NCBI GenBank assembly: GCA_009777485.1
Contig: WRLT01000005.1
Span: forward strand, 62,001 to 126,000
Direction: 5' to 3'
Origin: Bacillota bacterium
Lineage (GTDB): Bacteria > Bacillota > Clostridia > Christensenellales > Pumilibacteraceae
Length of the DNA stretch: 64,000 nucleotides
The position numbers and the translations under genes were made by a program. The notes under the pieces were generated by a model. That model was not told the DNA's origin. It saw nothing but the letters and a program-made list of their open reading frames with translations, and made no database searches. This document shows positions 1 through 8,185 of this stretch, one piece after another; position 1 is the stretch's first letter; each line of letters begins with the position of its first letter.

Positions 1-150
1 AAAACGCCTTTCCACCCCGTCCGCTGACGCGTCCACCCCTCAAGAGGGGAATTTTTTAACGGCTGATTTCCTTAGTACTTTCGTAGAGGGGGATTTTTTA
101 TAGGTCTATTTTTATAAAGTCAATCAATGAGGGGAATTTTTTTAAGGATT
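1..150 (+). repeat. Interspersed repeat, copy A (cut by left edge)
   Basis: This copy holds the mini-hairpin CGC-TGAC-GCG (22-31), then the terminator-like hairpin CCCCTC-AA-GAGGGG followed by AATTTTTT (36-57). A downstream module around GGCTGATTTCCTTAGTAC and GTCAATCAATGAGGGG is shared almost word for word with copy B at 904-1000. No gene is encoded here. It belongs to a family that recurs at 756-1040, 1646-1800, 19210-19345, 28993-29180 and 33457-33506. Confidence 0.85.
36..57 (+). terminator. Terminator-like hairpin inside repeat copy A
   Basis: CCCCTC-AA-GAGGGG forms a 6-bp G+C-rich stem and is followed by AATTTTTT. It looks like a short intrinsic terminator for plus-strand transcription. 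The loop is only two bases, so a 5-bp stem with a 4-base loop is more realistic. The identical block ends copies B, D and F of the repeat. Confidence 0.5.
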
Positions 151-186
151 ATTTTTAAATTCCCTTGTGTATCTGCCTTATGCGAC

Positions 187-447
187 TTAGGTTTCGGCGC
201 ATTCTATGCCGATGCAAAGACCTAGCTTAAAACCCTCTGTAAAGTAGAAGTCTATTTGTTCTAGCCAACCTTCGTCTAGGCTGTCTATTAGGCTTTCGTG
301 CAAGGCAAATGCTTCCGCGCTTATTGTTTGTTTAAGCTGTTCATATAGACGGTTTTGCTCTGTGTACGGCGGCATATTGGGATTTATCATATTTTCAATA
401 TTTCCTCTTTTGCCGTTAAAAATATCTCTGATTGCCGAAGTTTTCAT
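187..447 (-). CDS. Small conserved protein, DUF6809-like
   Basis: This 86-residue acidic, helical protein has no signal peptide or membrane segment. The pattern LYEQL...LIDSLDEG...FTEGFKLGL near the C-terminus resembles the small Firmicutes family DUF6809, whose function is unknown; the assignment is by eye. The start is supported by AGGAGAG (456-462) eight bases upstream and by a perfect consensus promoter (481-509). It is divergently transcribed from an XRE regulator at 543, whose likely operator repeats lie inside its promoter, so the neighbour probably controls it. Such pairs often sit on mobile or accessory DNA, but no integrase is present. Confidence 0.7.
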   Translation of the reverse strand: MKTSAIRDIFNGKRGNIENMINPNMPPYTEQNRLYEQLKQTISAEAFALHESLIDSLDEGWLEQIDFYFTEGFKLGLCIGIECAET

Positions 448-480
448 GGGGTGTACTCTCCTTTATTATAGTATAGTAAA

Positions 481-509
481 ATTATAAGATAACATTTGAA
501 ATCTGTCAA
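481..509 (-). promoter_or_regulatory. Consensus sigma-A promoter of the small protein gene
   Basis: Reading the minus strand, TTGACA (509-504) is followed by a 17-base spacer and TATAAT (486-481), both perfect matches. A ribosome binding site and the start codon at 447 follow. One copy of the repeat GATAACATTTG lies within the spacer, which suggests repression by the divergent XRE protein. Confidence 0.85.
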
Positions 510-527
510 GTATTTTGATAACATTTG
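488..527. promoter_or_regulatory. Putative XRE operator: two direct repeats
   Basis: The 11-mer GATAACATTTG occurs at 488-498 and again at 517-527, a 29-base pitch. The first copy sits between the -35 and -10 of the minus-strand promoter and the second just upstream of the -10 of the plus-strand regulator gene. That is the placement expected of an autoregulating repressor. Binding by the neighbouring XRE protein is inferred. Confidence 0.55.
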
Positions 528-536
528 TGATATTAT
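528..536 (+). promoter_or_regulatory. Extended -10 giving a leaderless transcript for the XRE gene
   Basis: TGATATTAT is an extended -10 (TGn plus TATTAT). Its last base is six nucleotides before the A of the ATG at 543, so the expected transcription start is the start codon itself. No Shine-Dalgarno is visible upstream of the ATG. No good -35 is present, which is normal for extended -10 promoters. Confidence 0.55.
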
Positions 537-542
537 TTTACT

Positions 543-749
543 ATGAGTTATTTATTGCCTCAGAGATTAAAAGAGTTGCGGATTGAAAAAGGATTATCAC
601 AAAGAAATCTATCAAAGGCTACTGGATTAAGTCAGCCTGCAATAGTTCATTGGGAAAACAACAAAAGAGTTCCGAATGCAGAAGTTGTTATGGTTATCGC
701 TAATTTTTTTGGTGTTACAGCGGGGTATCTTTTAGGTTTGGAGGATTAA
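543..749 (+). CDS. XRE-family helix-turn-helix regulator
   Basis: This 68-residue protein is a single HTH_3 domain: LKELRIEKGLSQRNLSKATG followed by LSQPAIVHWENNKRVPNAE, the helix pair typical of Cro/CI-type repressors, and FFGVTAGYLLG, the usual end of the domain. It has no other domain, so it probably acts as a dimeric repressor. It is divergent from the small gene at 187-447, and the shared intergenic region holds two direct repeats that may be its operators. No ribosome binding site precedes the ATG and the -10 lies six bases upstream, suggesting leaderless translation. Confidence 0.9.
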   Translation: MSYLLPQRLKELRIEKGLSQRNLSKATGLSQPAIVHWENNKRVPNAEVVMVIANFFGVTAGYLLGLED

Positions 750-755
750 ATATTT

Positions 756-1040
756 TCTTTCCACCCCGTCTGATTGAGGGACTGGGCTTTTCTTTCTGCC
801 CTATCTGATTGGGGGACTGGGCTTTTCTTTCCACCCTATCTGATTGAGGGACTAGGCTTTTCTTTCCACCCCGTCTGCTACGCAGCCACCCCTCAAGAGG
901 GGAATTTTTTAACGGCTGATTTCCTTAGTACTTTCGTAGAGGGGAATTTTTTTAAGGTCTATTTTTATAAAGTCAATCAATGAGGGGGATTTTTTAAAGG
1001 GGTATTTTTAAAAAGTCAATCAATGAGGGGGATTTTTGGG
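756..1040 (+). repeat. Interspersed repeat, copy B, with four 35-bp tandem units
   Basis: Four tandem units begin with TCTTTC at 756, 791, 826 and 861, exactly 35 bases apart, each carrying a variant of TCTGATTGAGGGACT. The last unit runs into the mini-hairpin CTGC-TAC-GCAG (875-885) and the terminator-like CCCCTC-AA-GAGGGG plus T-run (889-910). Then come two copies of AGTCAATCAATGAGGGGGAT (971 and 1014). An open frame across 774-983 is only translated repeat and is not called. This fills the gap between the XRE gene and the lipoprotein promoter. Confidence 0.9.
889..910 (+). terminator. Terminator-like hairpin in repeat copy B
   Basis: CCCCTC-AA-GAGGGG is followed by AATTTTTT, identical to the block at 36-57. 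It lies downstream of the XRE gene and could end its transcript. Confidence 0.5.
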
Positions 1041-1050
1041 GTTTATTTGG

Positions 1051-1079
1051 TTGACAGTTTTTAAATATTATTTTAGAAT
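1051..1079 (+). promoter_or_regulatory. Promoter of the lipoprotein gene
   Basis: TTGACA (1051-1056), a 17-base spacer and TAGAAT (1074-1079) form a strong sigma-A-type promoter directly after the end of repeat copy B. The leader is short and carries AGGAGG at 1099-1104. Confidence 0.8.
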
Positions 1080-1112
1080 TAAAATTACTATAATTCTTAG
1101 GAGGAATGTGAT

Positions 1113-1616
1113 ATGAAAAAGTTTACGGTGATACTGGCATCTATGGTGTTGTGCTTGGGTACGGTTGGTTTACTGGCGGGGTGCGGAGAGGTGTATGATG
1201 ATACGGATTTAAGAAATCAGTTAGAACAGCTTAGAGAACAACTAGACGAATTACAGAATACGGAGGAGGATGGGATTTATTATTGGTTAGGCGAAACGTT
1301 TACGTATGTAAATTCGGGAATTGAATGGTTTAGTATTAAGGTAGAGATTAGTCCTACTAGTTCGGACCATTTTCGTATGACACTAACAAACCTAAATATG
1401 CCTGGTGTGTCTATGAATGTGTATTTAGCATCAAGAAGATTCAACAGTAATAATAATACTTGGGCGTCGGAGTTTTCTCTATCATCTAGTAGCTTGGGAA
1501 TTGGGCAAAGCTATTCACAGAGTGGATATACTATCTCTAGTTTTCCAGCTACACACATCTATTTCTTCCACCCAACAGGAATCCCCCTTTACGCTATATT
1601 TAATGTAGCTCATTAA
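1113..1616 (+). CDS. Putative lipoprotein of unknown function
   Basis: The 167-residue product begins with a lipoprotein signal: a basic start, a hydrophobic stretch, and the lipobox LAGC with the acylated Cys near residue 24. A short heptad-like segment (LRNQLEQLREQLDELQ) follows, then a beta-rich domain with many Ser and Asn residues and no recognised family. AGGAGG nine bases upstream and a consensus promoter fix the start. It should be anchored to the outer face of the membrane. It stands alone between repeat copies B and C. Function is unknown. Confidence 0.85.
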   Translation: MKKFTVILASMVLCLGTVGLLAGCGEVYDDTDLRNQLEQLREQLDELQNTEEDGIYYWLGETFTYVNSGIEWFSIKVEISPTSSDHFRMTLTNLNMPGVSMNVYLASRRFNSNNNTWASEFSLSSSSLGIGQSYSQSGYTISSFPATHIYFFHPTGIPLYAIFNVAH

Positions 1617-1645
1617 CACCGTCTTGCTTTGTGCGTCTTTTCAGC

Positions 1646-1800
1646 ACGTTTGATTGAGGGACTGGGCTTTTCTTTCCACCCCGTCCGCTGACGCGTCAAT
1701 GGGTCGTTCGTTCCTCACTCCCCGCTTTGGCTAAAAACACGGTGTGTTTTTGCGGCTAAAGCCGCCGCGTCGCGCCTACAAGAGGGGAATTTTTTAACGG
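1646..1800 (+). repeat. Interspersed repeat, copy C, with an 82-nt insert
   Basis: One 35-bp-type unit (TGATTGAGGGACT... at 1651) leads to CCACCCCGTC and the mini-hairpin CGC-TGAC-GCG. An 82-nt segment (1698-1779) then replaces the CCACCCCT of the short form before AAGAGGGGAATTTTTT. The insert carries two perfect hairpins, AAAAACA-CGGTG-TGTTTTT and GCGGC-TAAA-GCCGC. Copy E (28993-29180), 27 kb away, has the same 82-nt insert with only a few differences. The repeat separates the lipoprotein gene from the converging mraY. From 1801 to 1870 only AT-rich sequence with three TTCCATTTT-like runs is seen. Confidence 0.9.
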
Positions 1801-1870
1801 TTTAATTATAAATACTTAGCCGACAATTTCAATTTTCCATTTTCCATTCTCCATTTTAAAACTGTGTTTG

Positions 1871-2878
1871 TTACATTCCCTGTACTACTAAGGTTATGGC
1901 TAAGCAGATTGAACCTACGGCGGCGGTTATGGCGGTGTAGGCGGTTACAATTTTGTGTTCGTGTATACCTTTGCGCTCGAAGTGGTGGTGCAAGGGCGCC
2001 ATTAAAAAGATTCGTTTGCCTTTGGTGGCTTTAAAGTATAGTACTTGGATAATAACGGAGGCGCACGTTAGCACGTACATAATGCCGATGATGGGTGAAT
2101 ATAGGCTCATGCCCGAAACTACCGCGACACTGCCTACTGCGCCGCCTAAAGCTAACGCGCCTGTATCGCCCATAAAAATTTTGGCGGGAAAGCCGTTAAA
2201 GCACATAAAGCCTACTATTGCGCCGATAACGGCGGCGCAGAATATCAGTAGGTTGGTAAATTCGCCGCGCAAGGCTTGTCCTTCCCCGAAAATTAGGGTG
2301 GCAGCAAAAATTAGCCCCGCGTTAAACAGCATATACACTAGTGTAACGGAACTGGCTAGTCCGTCTAAGCCGTCGGTAAGGTTGACGGCGTTTGTAAAGG
2401 CTAAAAAGATTAGGATAAACAGCGGAACGGCCATCCACCCTAGCGATACGCGCTGTAAGGTAAACGGAATAAAAATGCTGCCTGCTACGGTTTCGTTATA
2501 GTAGGCAAATAATGAAACCACTAGCGCAATTGCCGTTTGAAACAATATTTTTTGCCATGCGGACAAGCCTTTATTTTGCTTAAAATAAATTTTAATAAAA
2601 TCGTCTAAAAAGCCTACTACGCCGTAGCCGACGCTTATCAGCAGTGCGACAATCATTAGCGTAGCATCGCGCGTCATGCACGAAAGCGCACCCGCCGCGA
2701 TTGCAACGATGATGCCGATTCCGCCCATCGTGGGCGTTCCGCTTTTGGACGCGTGGTTGTCTACGTAATGCAAAACGGTTTGCCGCATCTTTAGCTTTTT
2801 AGCAAAAAAGATTACAACAGGCATAACGACAACGCTAACGGTAAGCGCGGTAAAAAATGCAAGTAAGGTACGCCACAT
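1871..2878 (-). CDS. mraY: Phospho-N-acetylmuramoyl-pentapeptide transferase
   Basis: MraY moves phospho-MurNAc-pentapeptide from UDP to undecaprenyl phosphate to make lipid I at the cytoplasmic membrane. The 335-residue protein has about ten hydrophobic segments. Signatures seen are KSGTPTMGGIG near residue 45, GFLDDFIK (about 88) with the catalytic Asp pair, NLTDGLDGLA (about 167), FMGDTGALALGG and the C-terminal PLHHHFERKG. Length is normal. It starts 21 bases after murE and is the last gene of the minus-strand division and wall cluster. The usual followers (murD, ftsW, murG) are absent and a repeat element comes next. Confidence 0.97.
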   Translation of the reverse strand: MWRTLLAFFTALTVSVVVMPVVIFFAKKLKMRQTVLHYVDNHASKSGTPTMGGIGIIVAIAAGALSCMTRDATLMIVALLISVGYGVVGFLDDFIKIYFKQNKGLSAWQKILFQTAIALVVSLFAYYNETVAGSIFIPFTLQRVSLGWMAVPLFILIFLAFTNAVNLTDGLDGLASSVTLVYMLFNAGLIFAATLIFGEGQALRGEFTNLLIFCAAVIGAIVGFMCFNGFPAKIFMGDTGALALGGAVGSVAVVSGMSLYSPIIGIMYVLTCASVIIQVLYFKATKGKRIFLMAPLHHHFERKGIHEHKIVTAYTAITAAVGSICLAITLVVQGM

Positions 2879-2899
2879 AATTTTTAAAGTTAGTAAAGT

Positions 2900-4345
2900 T
2901 TAGGTTATAGTTTTTTCTTCTATCAGGCTTAATATATATTGCTCGTCGTTGTAGGGGATTTTTTGACCGCCTGCAGTTTCGATGTACTGCTCTGCCCCTT
3001 TGCCTGCTACTAAAACCACATCGCCCGATTCGGCAAACTCTACGGCTTGTTTGATAGCGGTTTTGCGGTCGCTTACCAGGCGGCACAGCGTGCGGCGGCT
3101 GGGACATACGCCGTTTGCGATTTCGGAGATAATGGCTTCGGGCTGTTCGTTTCGGGGGTTGTCGCTGGTGATAAAGCAGTAATCCGACTTTTCGGATACG
3201 ATTTTGCCCATAACGGGACGTTTAGAGGGGTCGCGATCGCCGCCGCAGCCGAATACCGTAATAACGCGGCGCGGCGCAAATTCGCGGATTGCGCTAAGAA
3301 TGTTAGAAAGCCCGTCATCGGTGTGCGCGAAATCTACGATTATACTGCACTTTGAGGTGTTGATGATATTAAACCGTCCGTCTACCTTTTTTACCGCCTT
3401 AATACCTGCTACGATGTGTTTTAGCGGAATGCCTAAGCTGCCTGTAACGGCGGCGGCGCACAGCGTGTTGTACATATTAAATTTTCCCGGCAGACTGAAT
3501 TTTATATCCGCTATATCGTCTTTTAAATTTAAAATGTATGCTAAGCCGTCGGGACTCATGGAAAGGCGGATTGCAAAAATATCGGCGGGATTGTAACAGC
3601 CGTAGGTAACAAAGGGCAGCTTGCATAGCGCGGCTAACTCGCGTCCTTTTTCGTCGTCGGCGTTAAATACGCAGAATTTAGTGTGCTTTTTAGTAAACAG
3701 GCGTTTTTTTGCGTTGAAATAGTTTTCCATGTTGTTAAAGAAATCTAGGTGGTCGCGTGAAAAATTAGTGAAAGCCGCCGCATCAAAAACTACGCCCTCT
3801 AATTTGCTAAGCGCAAGCGCGTGCGCAGATGCCTCCATAACTACATACTCTACGCCCGCCCCTACCATATCCGCTAAGATTGCATGAAAATCCGTCGGGT
3901 CGGGTGTGGTAAGCAAGGCCTCGCGGCGTTCTGCGCCTATATAGATAGCGGTGGTTCCGATTACGCCGACTTTTTTTTTGGCCGCTTCTAAAATGCTTTT
4001 TATGATGTAGGTGGTGGTGGTTTTTCCGTTAGTACCCGTAACGGCGATAAGCTTTAATTTTTTTGCGGGCTCGCCGTAAAAGCGTGCGGCTGCCCGCGCA
4101 AGTGCGGCGCGCACATCGGGCACGATTAGGTGCGGTAAGTTGGTTTGGGTGTGTCGACTGCACACGAGTGCCGCCGCGCCGTTTTGGGCAGCGAAAGCAG
4201 CAAATTCGTGTCCGTCGGTTTGCGTACCCTCGATACAAAAGTATAAGCTGCCCTTTTTTACTGCGCGGCTGTCAAATACTAAATCGGTAATTTCGATATC
4301 CTTATATTCTGCGGGACATTCGGGCAAAAGCCTTGATAGTTTCAT
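2900..4345 (-). CDS. murE: UDP-MurNAc-L-Ala-D-Glu:meso-diaminopimelate ligase
   Basis: MurE is the ATP-dependent cytoplasmic ligase that adds the third residue of the peptidoglycan stem peptide. The 481-residue protein has the Mur ligase order: N-terminal UMP-binding domain, central ATPase with GTNGKTTT (104-111), and C-terminal ligase domain with DFAHTDDGL (about 338) and DNPR (395-398). DNPR is the family's signature for meso-diaminopimelate rather than lysine. AAGGAG lies 13 bases before the ATG, a slightly long spacing. It sits between the PBP gene and mraY, the conserved order. Confidence 0.97.
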   Translation of the reverse strand: MKLSRLLPECPAEYKDIEITDLVFDSRAVKKGSLYFCIEGTQTDGHEFAAFAAQNGAAALVCSRHTQTNLPHLIVPDVRAALARAAARFYGEPAKKLKLIAVTGTNGKTTTTYIIKSILEAAKKKVGVIGTTAIYIGAERREALLTTPDPTDFHAILADMVGAGVEYVVMEASAHALALSKLEGVVFDAAAFTNFSRDHLDFFNNMENYFNAKKRLFTKKHTKFCVFNADDEKGRELAALCKLPFVTYGCYNPADIFAIRLSMSPDGLAYILNLKDDIADIKFSLPGKFNMYNTLCAAAVTGSLGIPLKHIVAGIKAVKKVDGRFNIINTSKCSIIVDFAHTDDGLSNILSAIREFAPRRVITVFGCGGDRDPSKRPVMGKIVSEKSDYCFITSDNPRNEQPEAIISEIANGVCPSRRTLCRLVSDRKTAIKQAVEFAESGDVVLVAGKGAEQYIETAGGQKIPYNDEQYILSLIEEKTIT

Positions 4346-4460
4346 AGTGTTGGCTGTTCTCCTTGTGGCTTTATATCAGTGTAAAACAAGGCTTGCAGCT
4401 TTTGTGCGGTTTCGCAAAAGTAGACGCTTTTCGACAGCTAAAAAATTCGCGCCGTTTATG

Positions 4461-6362
4461 CTAGCCGCTTAACCGTAAGAGTACTACGTCGTTTTGCGGA
4501 ATTACGGTATCGGGAATAGGAAGGGTGCTTTCGACAATTCCCTCTTCTCCTGCAATTTCAAACGCTAGTTTCATTTGCGTAAGAATAGCCGCTGCTTCTT
4601 GCGGGGTTTTGCCTATCAGCATGGGCATGGTAACCGTAGGCACGGGTTCGGCAGGCTGTGAGGGCAATAAGCCCGTATAATTAAATATGCGGCCGAAAAC
4701 ATCGCCGACGTGCGGCGCGGCGACTAAGCTGCCGTAATACGCGCCTGGTGCGGGCTCGTCAACTAGCATTAAAATGGCGTATTTCGGGTTTTCTACGGGC
4801 GCAAAGCCGATAAAAGACGATACGTACTTTCCTTGTGCGATGCGTCCGTCTGTGCCGTATTTTTGCGCCGTACCTGTTTTGCCGCCGATTCGGTAGCCTG
4901 CTACTTGCGCTTTTCTTCCGCTGCCGTCTGCCACGACGTTTTCTAAAAGCTGTTTGATTTGCGCGCTTGTGGCGGGGCTTATGGCTTGCCGCACGGCTTT
5001 GGGGCGGCGGTCAAAAATGCGTCTGCCTTGAAAATCTTCTATGGTTTTGACAAAGTACGGCTCGTACAGCGTGCCGCCGTTTACTGCCGCGCCCAGTGCG
5101 GTAATCAGCTGCAACGGCGTAACGGCAACGGCTTGCCCGAATCCGATTCGTGCAAGGTCGATGTTTTTTACAATTTTGCGGTCTAATAAAATGCCGCGAC
5201 TTTCCCCGTAAAAGTCTACGTTGGTTTTTTGATTAAACCCGAAATCTAACAGTTTATCGTATAATTTATCTGTGCCTAATCGGGACGCCAAATTCATAAA
5301 TACTACGTTACAGCTGTTTTTAACACCCTCTTCCAGCGTTTGTGAACCGTGCCCGATACTGCGCCAACAGCGGATGCGTTGCCCGTCTACCAGGTGCGAA
5401 CCGCGACAGTAAAAGGTATCGCGCCCGGATACTAAGCCGTGTTCGATAGCGGCGGCGGTAGTAAAAATTTTAAACGTAGAACCGGGTTCGAATACGTCTA
5501 CTATCATGCTGTTTTTTGAAAGTGCGTTTAAAAGGTCTATATCGTGGCGCGGCGGCGCGTTTAAATCGAATGACGGCAAGGCGGACATTGCTTTAATGCC
5601 GCCGTCGGTAACGTCCATAACAATCATAGACGCACCTTGCGCACCCCATTCCTGCATGGCGGACAGTACGGCAAAATCGGCAAAGGCTTGGATATTTTTA
5701 TCCGCAGAAAGTGTAAGGTTAAAGCCCGGAATGGCGGGAACAAAGCGCGTAACCGTTTTGTCTGTTTCGCGCCCCGTTAAATCGGTGTTGGTAAACGCAA
5801 AGCCGTCTATGCCTTTTAAAAACTTATCGTAATAGCCCTCTATGCCGTTTTGCCCTACGTTATCGATGTTGGTAAAGCCTAGTACTTTACTAAAAGACGC
5901 GCCCTGCGGATAATTGCGTTGGGTGTCGGGTGTTAGGTATACGCCGTTTAAATTAAGTACGCGCAGTTTTTCTGCCGTTTCTTCGGGCACTTTTCGCGCC
6001 AGTGTTACCTCGCTTATAATGCGGCTGATAGATTCTAATACCCTTTTTTCGTCTAAGACTAAAATATCCGAAAGGATTTTTGCGGTTTGCGGTTTATCCG
6101 TTACGGCGCGCGGGCGTACATATACGGTAAATACGTCTTTATTGTCTACCCAAATATTTCCTGCCGCGTCGTAAATTATGCCGCGCGGCGCGCCTAACGG
6201 CAAATCGCGGTACCATTGCTGTGCCGCTCTGGTTTGCAAATCGCGCCCTTGGTACAGCTGAATATACGCAAGCCGCCCCGTTAAGGCGGTAAATAAAAAG
6301 ATTATTGCTATGATAATAAACAATAATCTCTTTCGTGTCGATACTAAATTAGGGCGGCTCAA
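4461..6362 (-). CDS. PASTA-containing class B penicillin-binding protein (FtsI/SpoVD type)
   Basis: This 633-residue septal or sporulation transpeptidase cross-links peptidoglycan on the outer face of the membrane. It has one N-terminal membrane anchor (about 12-32), a PBP dimerisation domain (about 55-200), and a transpeptidase domain with STFK (S295-K298), SCN (350-352) and KTG (495-497), all catalytic motifs intact. One PASTA domain follows at about 577-633. Only one PBP gene lies between ftsL and murE, so whether it serves vegetative division (PBP2B/FtsI) or spore cortex (SpoVD) cannot be decided from sequence; a C-terminal PASTA domain occurs in both. A 115-base gap to murE contains no gene. 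Confidence 0.93.
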   Translation of the reverse strand: MSRPNLVSTRKRLLFIIIAIIFLFTALTGRLAYIQLYQGRDLQTRAAQQWYRDLPLGAPRGIIYDAAGNIWVDNKDVFTVYVRPRAVTDKPQTAKILSDILVLDEKRVLESISRIISEVTLARKVPEETAEKLRVLNLNGVYLTPDTQRNYPQGASFSKVLGFTNIDNVGQNGIEGYYDKFLKGIDGFAFTNTDLTGRETDKTVTRFVPAIPGFNLTLSADKNIQAFADFAVLSAMQEWGAQGASMIVMDVTDGGIKAMSALPSFDLNAPPRHDIDLLNALSKNSMIVDVFEPGSTFKIFTTAAAIEHGLVSGRDTFYCRGSHLVDGQRIRCWRSIGHGSQTLEEGVKNSCNVVFMNLASRLGTDKLYDKLLDFGFNQKTNVDFYGESRGILLDRKIVKNIDLARIGFGQAVAVTPLQLITALGAAVNGGTLYEPYFVKTIEDFQGRRIFDRRPKAVRQAISPATSAQIKQLLENVVADGSGRKAQVAGYRIGGKTGTAQKYGTDGRIAQGKYVSSFIGFAPVENPKYAILMLVDEPAPGAYYGSLVAAPHVGDVFGRIFNYTGLLPSQPAEPVPTVTMPMLIGKTPQEAAAILTQMKLAFEIAGEEGIVESTLPIPDTVIPQNDVVLLRLSG

Positions 6363-6462
6363 CTTATATATACCTCCTAAGAAGTGTTTGATTTTGTAAG
6401 CGCGCAGTGCGGCGACTTAAATCTACACTTCTCTTACGGGAGGCGCGCAGCCTTCCCGAAAG

Positions 6463-7122
6463 CTAACCAGACGAACCGCTAAGCCAACGGGAAAAACGGT
6501 CGAACGGATTGGTTTGCGGCTCGATAGCAGCGGGGGCAGAAAAACCGATACGCGGTATTTCGGTTGCACCGTCAGCTATTTCCATATCTAGCTCTACGGC
6601 AAGTCCCCTAATATAGGCGGGGTCGGACAGCGCGGAAATTTCGGAGGCTTGCCTGCTGAGGGTTTGCATGCGCAAGGCTTGCTCGGCTTCTAGGGCGTCT
6701 AAGCGCGCGGTTGCGTTAGAAATAGCAATGCTTGTACCGATTACAACGGCGGCTAACACTACCACTGCGGCTAAGTACGCAATTACCGTCCACTTGTTAA
6801 AAAGCTTCGCGGTTGCTGCGGGTGCATTAACACGAGCCGTTTCACGCTTGGCAGGCTTTTCTTTTATGGTAGGCATAACGTCCTCGTGCGGGCGTTTTTT
6901 AGCCGTTCTCGCGCTTTCGCCTATGTACTGGCCGCGCGGCGCGTACACATCGCTGGGCGAATTAAAAGCGCGGTCGAAAACCCCGCGGTCGGGGCTTGCG
7001 GGACGCATTTCGTCCGTACCGTGCTTCATTCGTTCGGCGTCGCTGTCGGGAATGGTAATGTAATGCCCGTAGCGTTCTTTTTCGGTACTTACTTGACTTC
7101 TGCCGTAAATAATCCTACTCAT
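6463..7122 (-). CDS. ftsL: FtsL-like division protein
   Basis: The 219-residue bitopic protein has a long cytoplasmic N-terminus rich in charged residues (about 1-105), one membrane segment (VIAYLAAVVVLAAVVIGTSI, about 113-132), then a heptad-rich outer segment (ARLDALEAEQALRMQTLSRQ) ending in an Ala/Pro-rich tail. That topology and its place between rsmH and the PBP gene are those of FtsL, which pairs with DivIC/FtsB in the divisome. It is about twice the length of typical FtsL because of the N-terminal extension. The assignment rests on position and topology, since FtsL sequences are poorly conserved. Confidence 0.75.
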   Translation of the reverse strand: MSRIIYGRSQVSTEKERYGHYITIPDSDAERMKHGTDEMRPASPDRGVFDRAFNSPSDVYAPRGQYIGESARTAKKRPHEDVMPTIKEKPAKRETARVNAPAATAKLFNKWTVIAYLAAVVVLAAVVIGTSIAISNATARLDALEAEQALRMQTLSRQASEISALSDPAYIRGLAVELDMEIADGATEIPRIGFSAPAAIEPQTNPFDRFSRWLSGSSG

Positions 7123-7164
7123 ATGATATGTTCCGTCCTTTGTCTTTATGTTTTTTGTTGGATA

Positions 7165-8112
7165 CTATATTTTTTCTATCACCCGCAGCGTCGCGCTTTT
7201 GCTGCGCGGGTTTTGCGATAGTTCGTTTGGGGAGGGCCTTATGCCCTTGCTGCCGATTAGCCTGCCTTTGGCTTTGTTTGCGCACACGCATACGGGAAGG
7301 CTTTTGTCGCATATGCAATCGGCTGCTAACTGCTTGAATTTCTGCTTTACTACACGGTCTTCTAAGGAGTGAAAACTTATCACTGCCAGGCGGCTTTGCG
7401 GGCTTAAACGGTTAAACAGAACGTTTAGCGCGGTATCTAGTCCGCTTAGCTCGTCGTTGACCTCGATGCGCAGGGCTTGGAAGGTGCGTTTTGCAGGATT
7501 TCCGCCTTTATGAAACGGCGGGTAGCACGCGGCTACAAGCTGTGCCAAACGGGCGGTTGATTCTATCGGCGCGGAGTTTCTTTGGGTAACAATGGCTCTT
7601 GCGATGCGTCTGGAAAGCTTTTCTTCGCCGTATCGGTACAGCACCCGCGCAAGCTCTTCCTCGCTGTATCCGTTTACAATGTCTTTGGCGGTTTTGCCGC
7701 TTTGTTGGTTCATGCGCATGTCCAGCGGCGCATCTGCCATGTAACTAAAACCGCGCGCGCACGCGTCTAACTGTCGGGAGGAAACGCCTAAGTCTAACAG
7801 TGCGCCGTCTATGTATGCAATTTTAAGCTGATTTAGTATTGCGTCTGCGTTTTTGAAGTTGTCGTGAATTACGGTGTAACGTCCTGCAAACTCGGGGTTT
7901 TTACTAAATCGGTTTTGGGTGTGCCGCACGGCCTCTGCGTCGCGGTCTGTGGCGATAAGCCGTCCTCCTAGCTGTAATATCTGTTCGCTGTGCCCGCCCC
8001 CGCCTGCCGTGCCGTCAAAATACAGTTTGTCCTTTTGCACATTCAGCGCGCCGACGGTTTCGTTCGGCATTACGGGAATATGGTAGGTGTTGGAGGGGTT
8101 TTCTTTTTTCAT
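7165..8112 (-). CDS. rsmH: 16S rRNA (cytosine-1402-N4)-methyltransferase
   Basis: RsmH (MraW) uses S-adenosylmethionine to methylate N4 of C1402 in the ribosomal decoding centre. Signatures are HIPVMPNETV near the start, the SAM loop DGTAGGGGHS (about 34-43), LLDLGVSSRQLD (about 105) and ISFHSLEDRVVKQKF (about 233). The 315-residue length is typical. It follows mraZ and precedes ftsL, the conserved order. Confidence 0.97.
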   Translation of the reverse strand: MKKENPSNTYHIPVMPNETVGALNVQKDKLYFDGTAGGGGHSEQILQLGGRLIATDRDAEAVRHTQNRFSKNPEFAGRYTVIHDNFKNADAILNQLKIAYIDGALLDLGVSSRQLDACARGFSYMADAPLDMRMNQQSGKTAKDIVNGYSEEELARVLYRYGEEKLSRRIARAIVTQRNSAPIESTARLAQLVAACYPPFHKGGNPAKRTFQALRIEVNDELSGLDTALNVLFNRLSPQSRLAVISFHSLEDRVVKQKFKQLAADCICDKSLPVCVCANKAKGRLIGSKGIRPSPNELSQNPRSKSATLRVIEKI

Positions 8113-8185
8113 GATAATAAGTTATGGGATGCCCGTAAAGACCAAAGTTCGGTTTTGGGAGGAGGAGGCCCTCCGAACACGGTCT

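Noticed and set aside
756-900. Regular 35-base spacing suggested a CRISPR-like array
   Set aside because: The units are contiguous tandem repeats with no unique spacers, and no cas genes are present.
774-983. Open frame of 69 residues on the plus strand
   Set aside because: It is a translation of the 35-bp tandem repeat and its downstream modules; no ribosome site, and the repeat is present in non-coding context elsewhere.
4346-4460. Possible small gene between the PBP gene and murE
   Set aside because: No open frame with a ribosome site; only a leader with the murE Shine-Dalgarno is visible.
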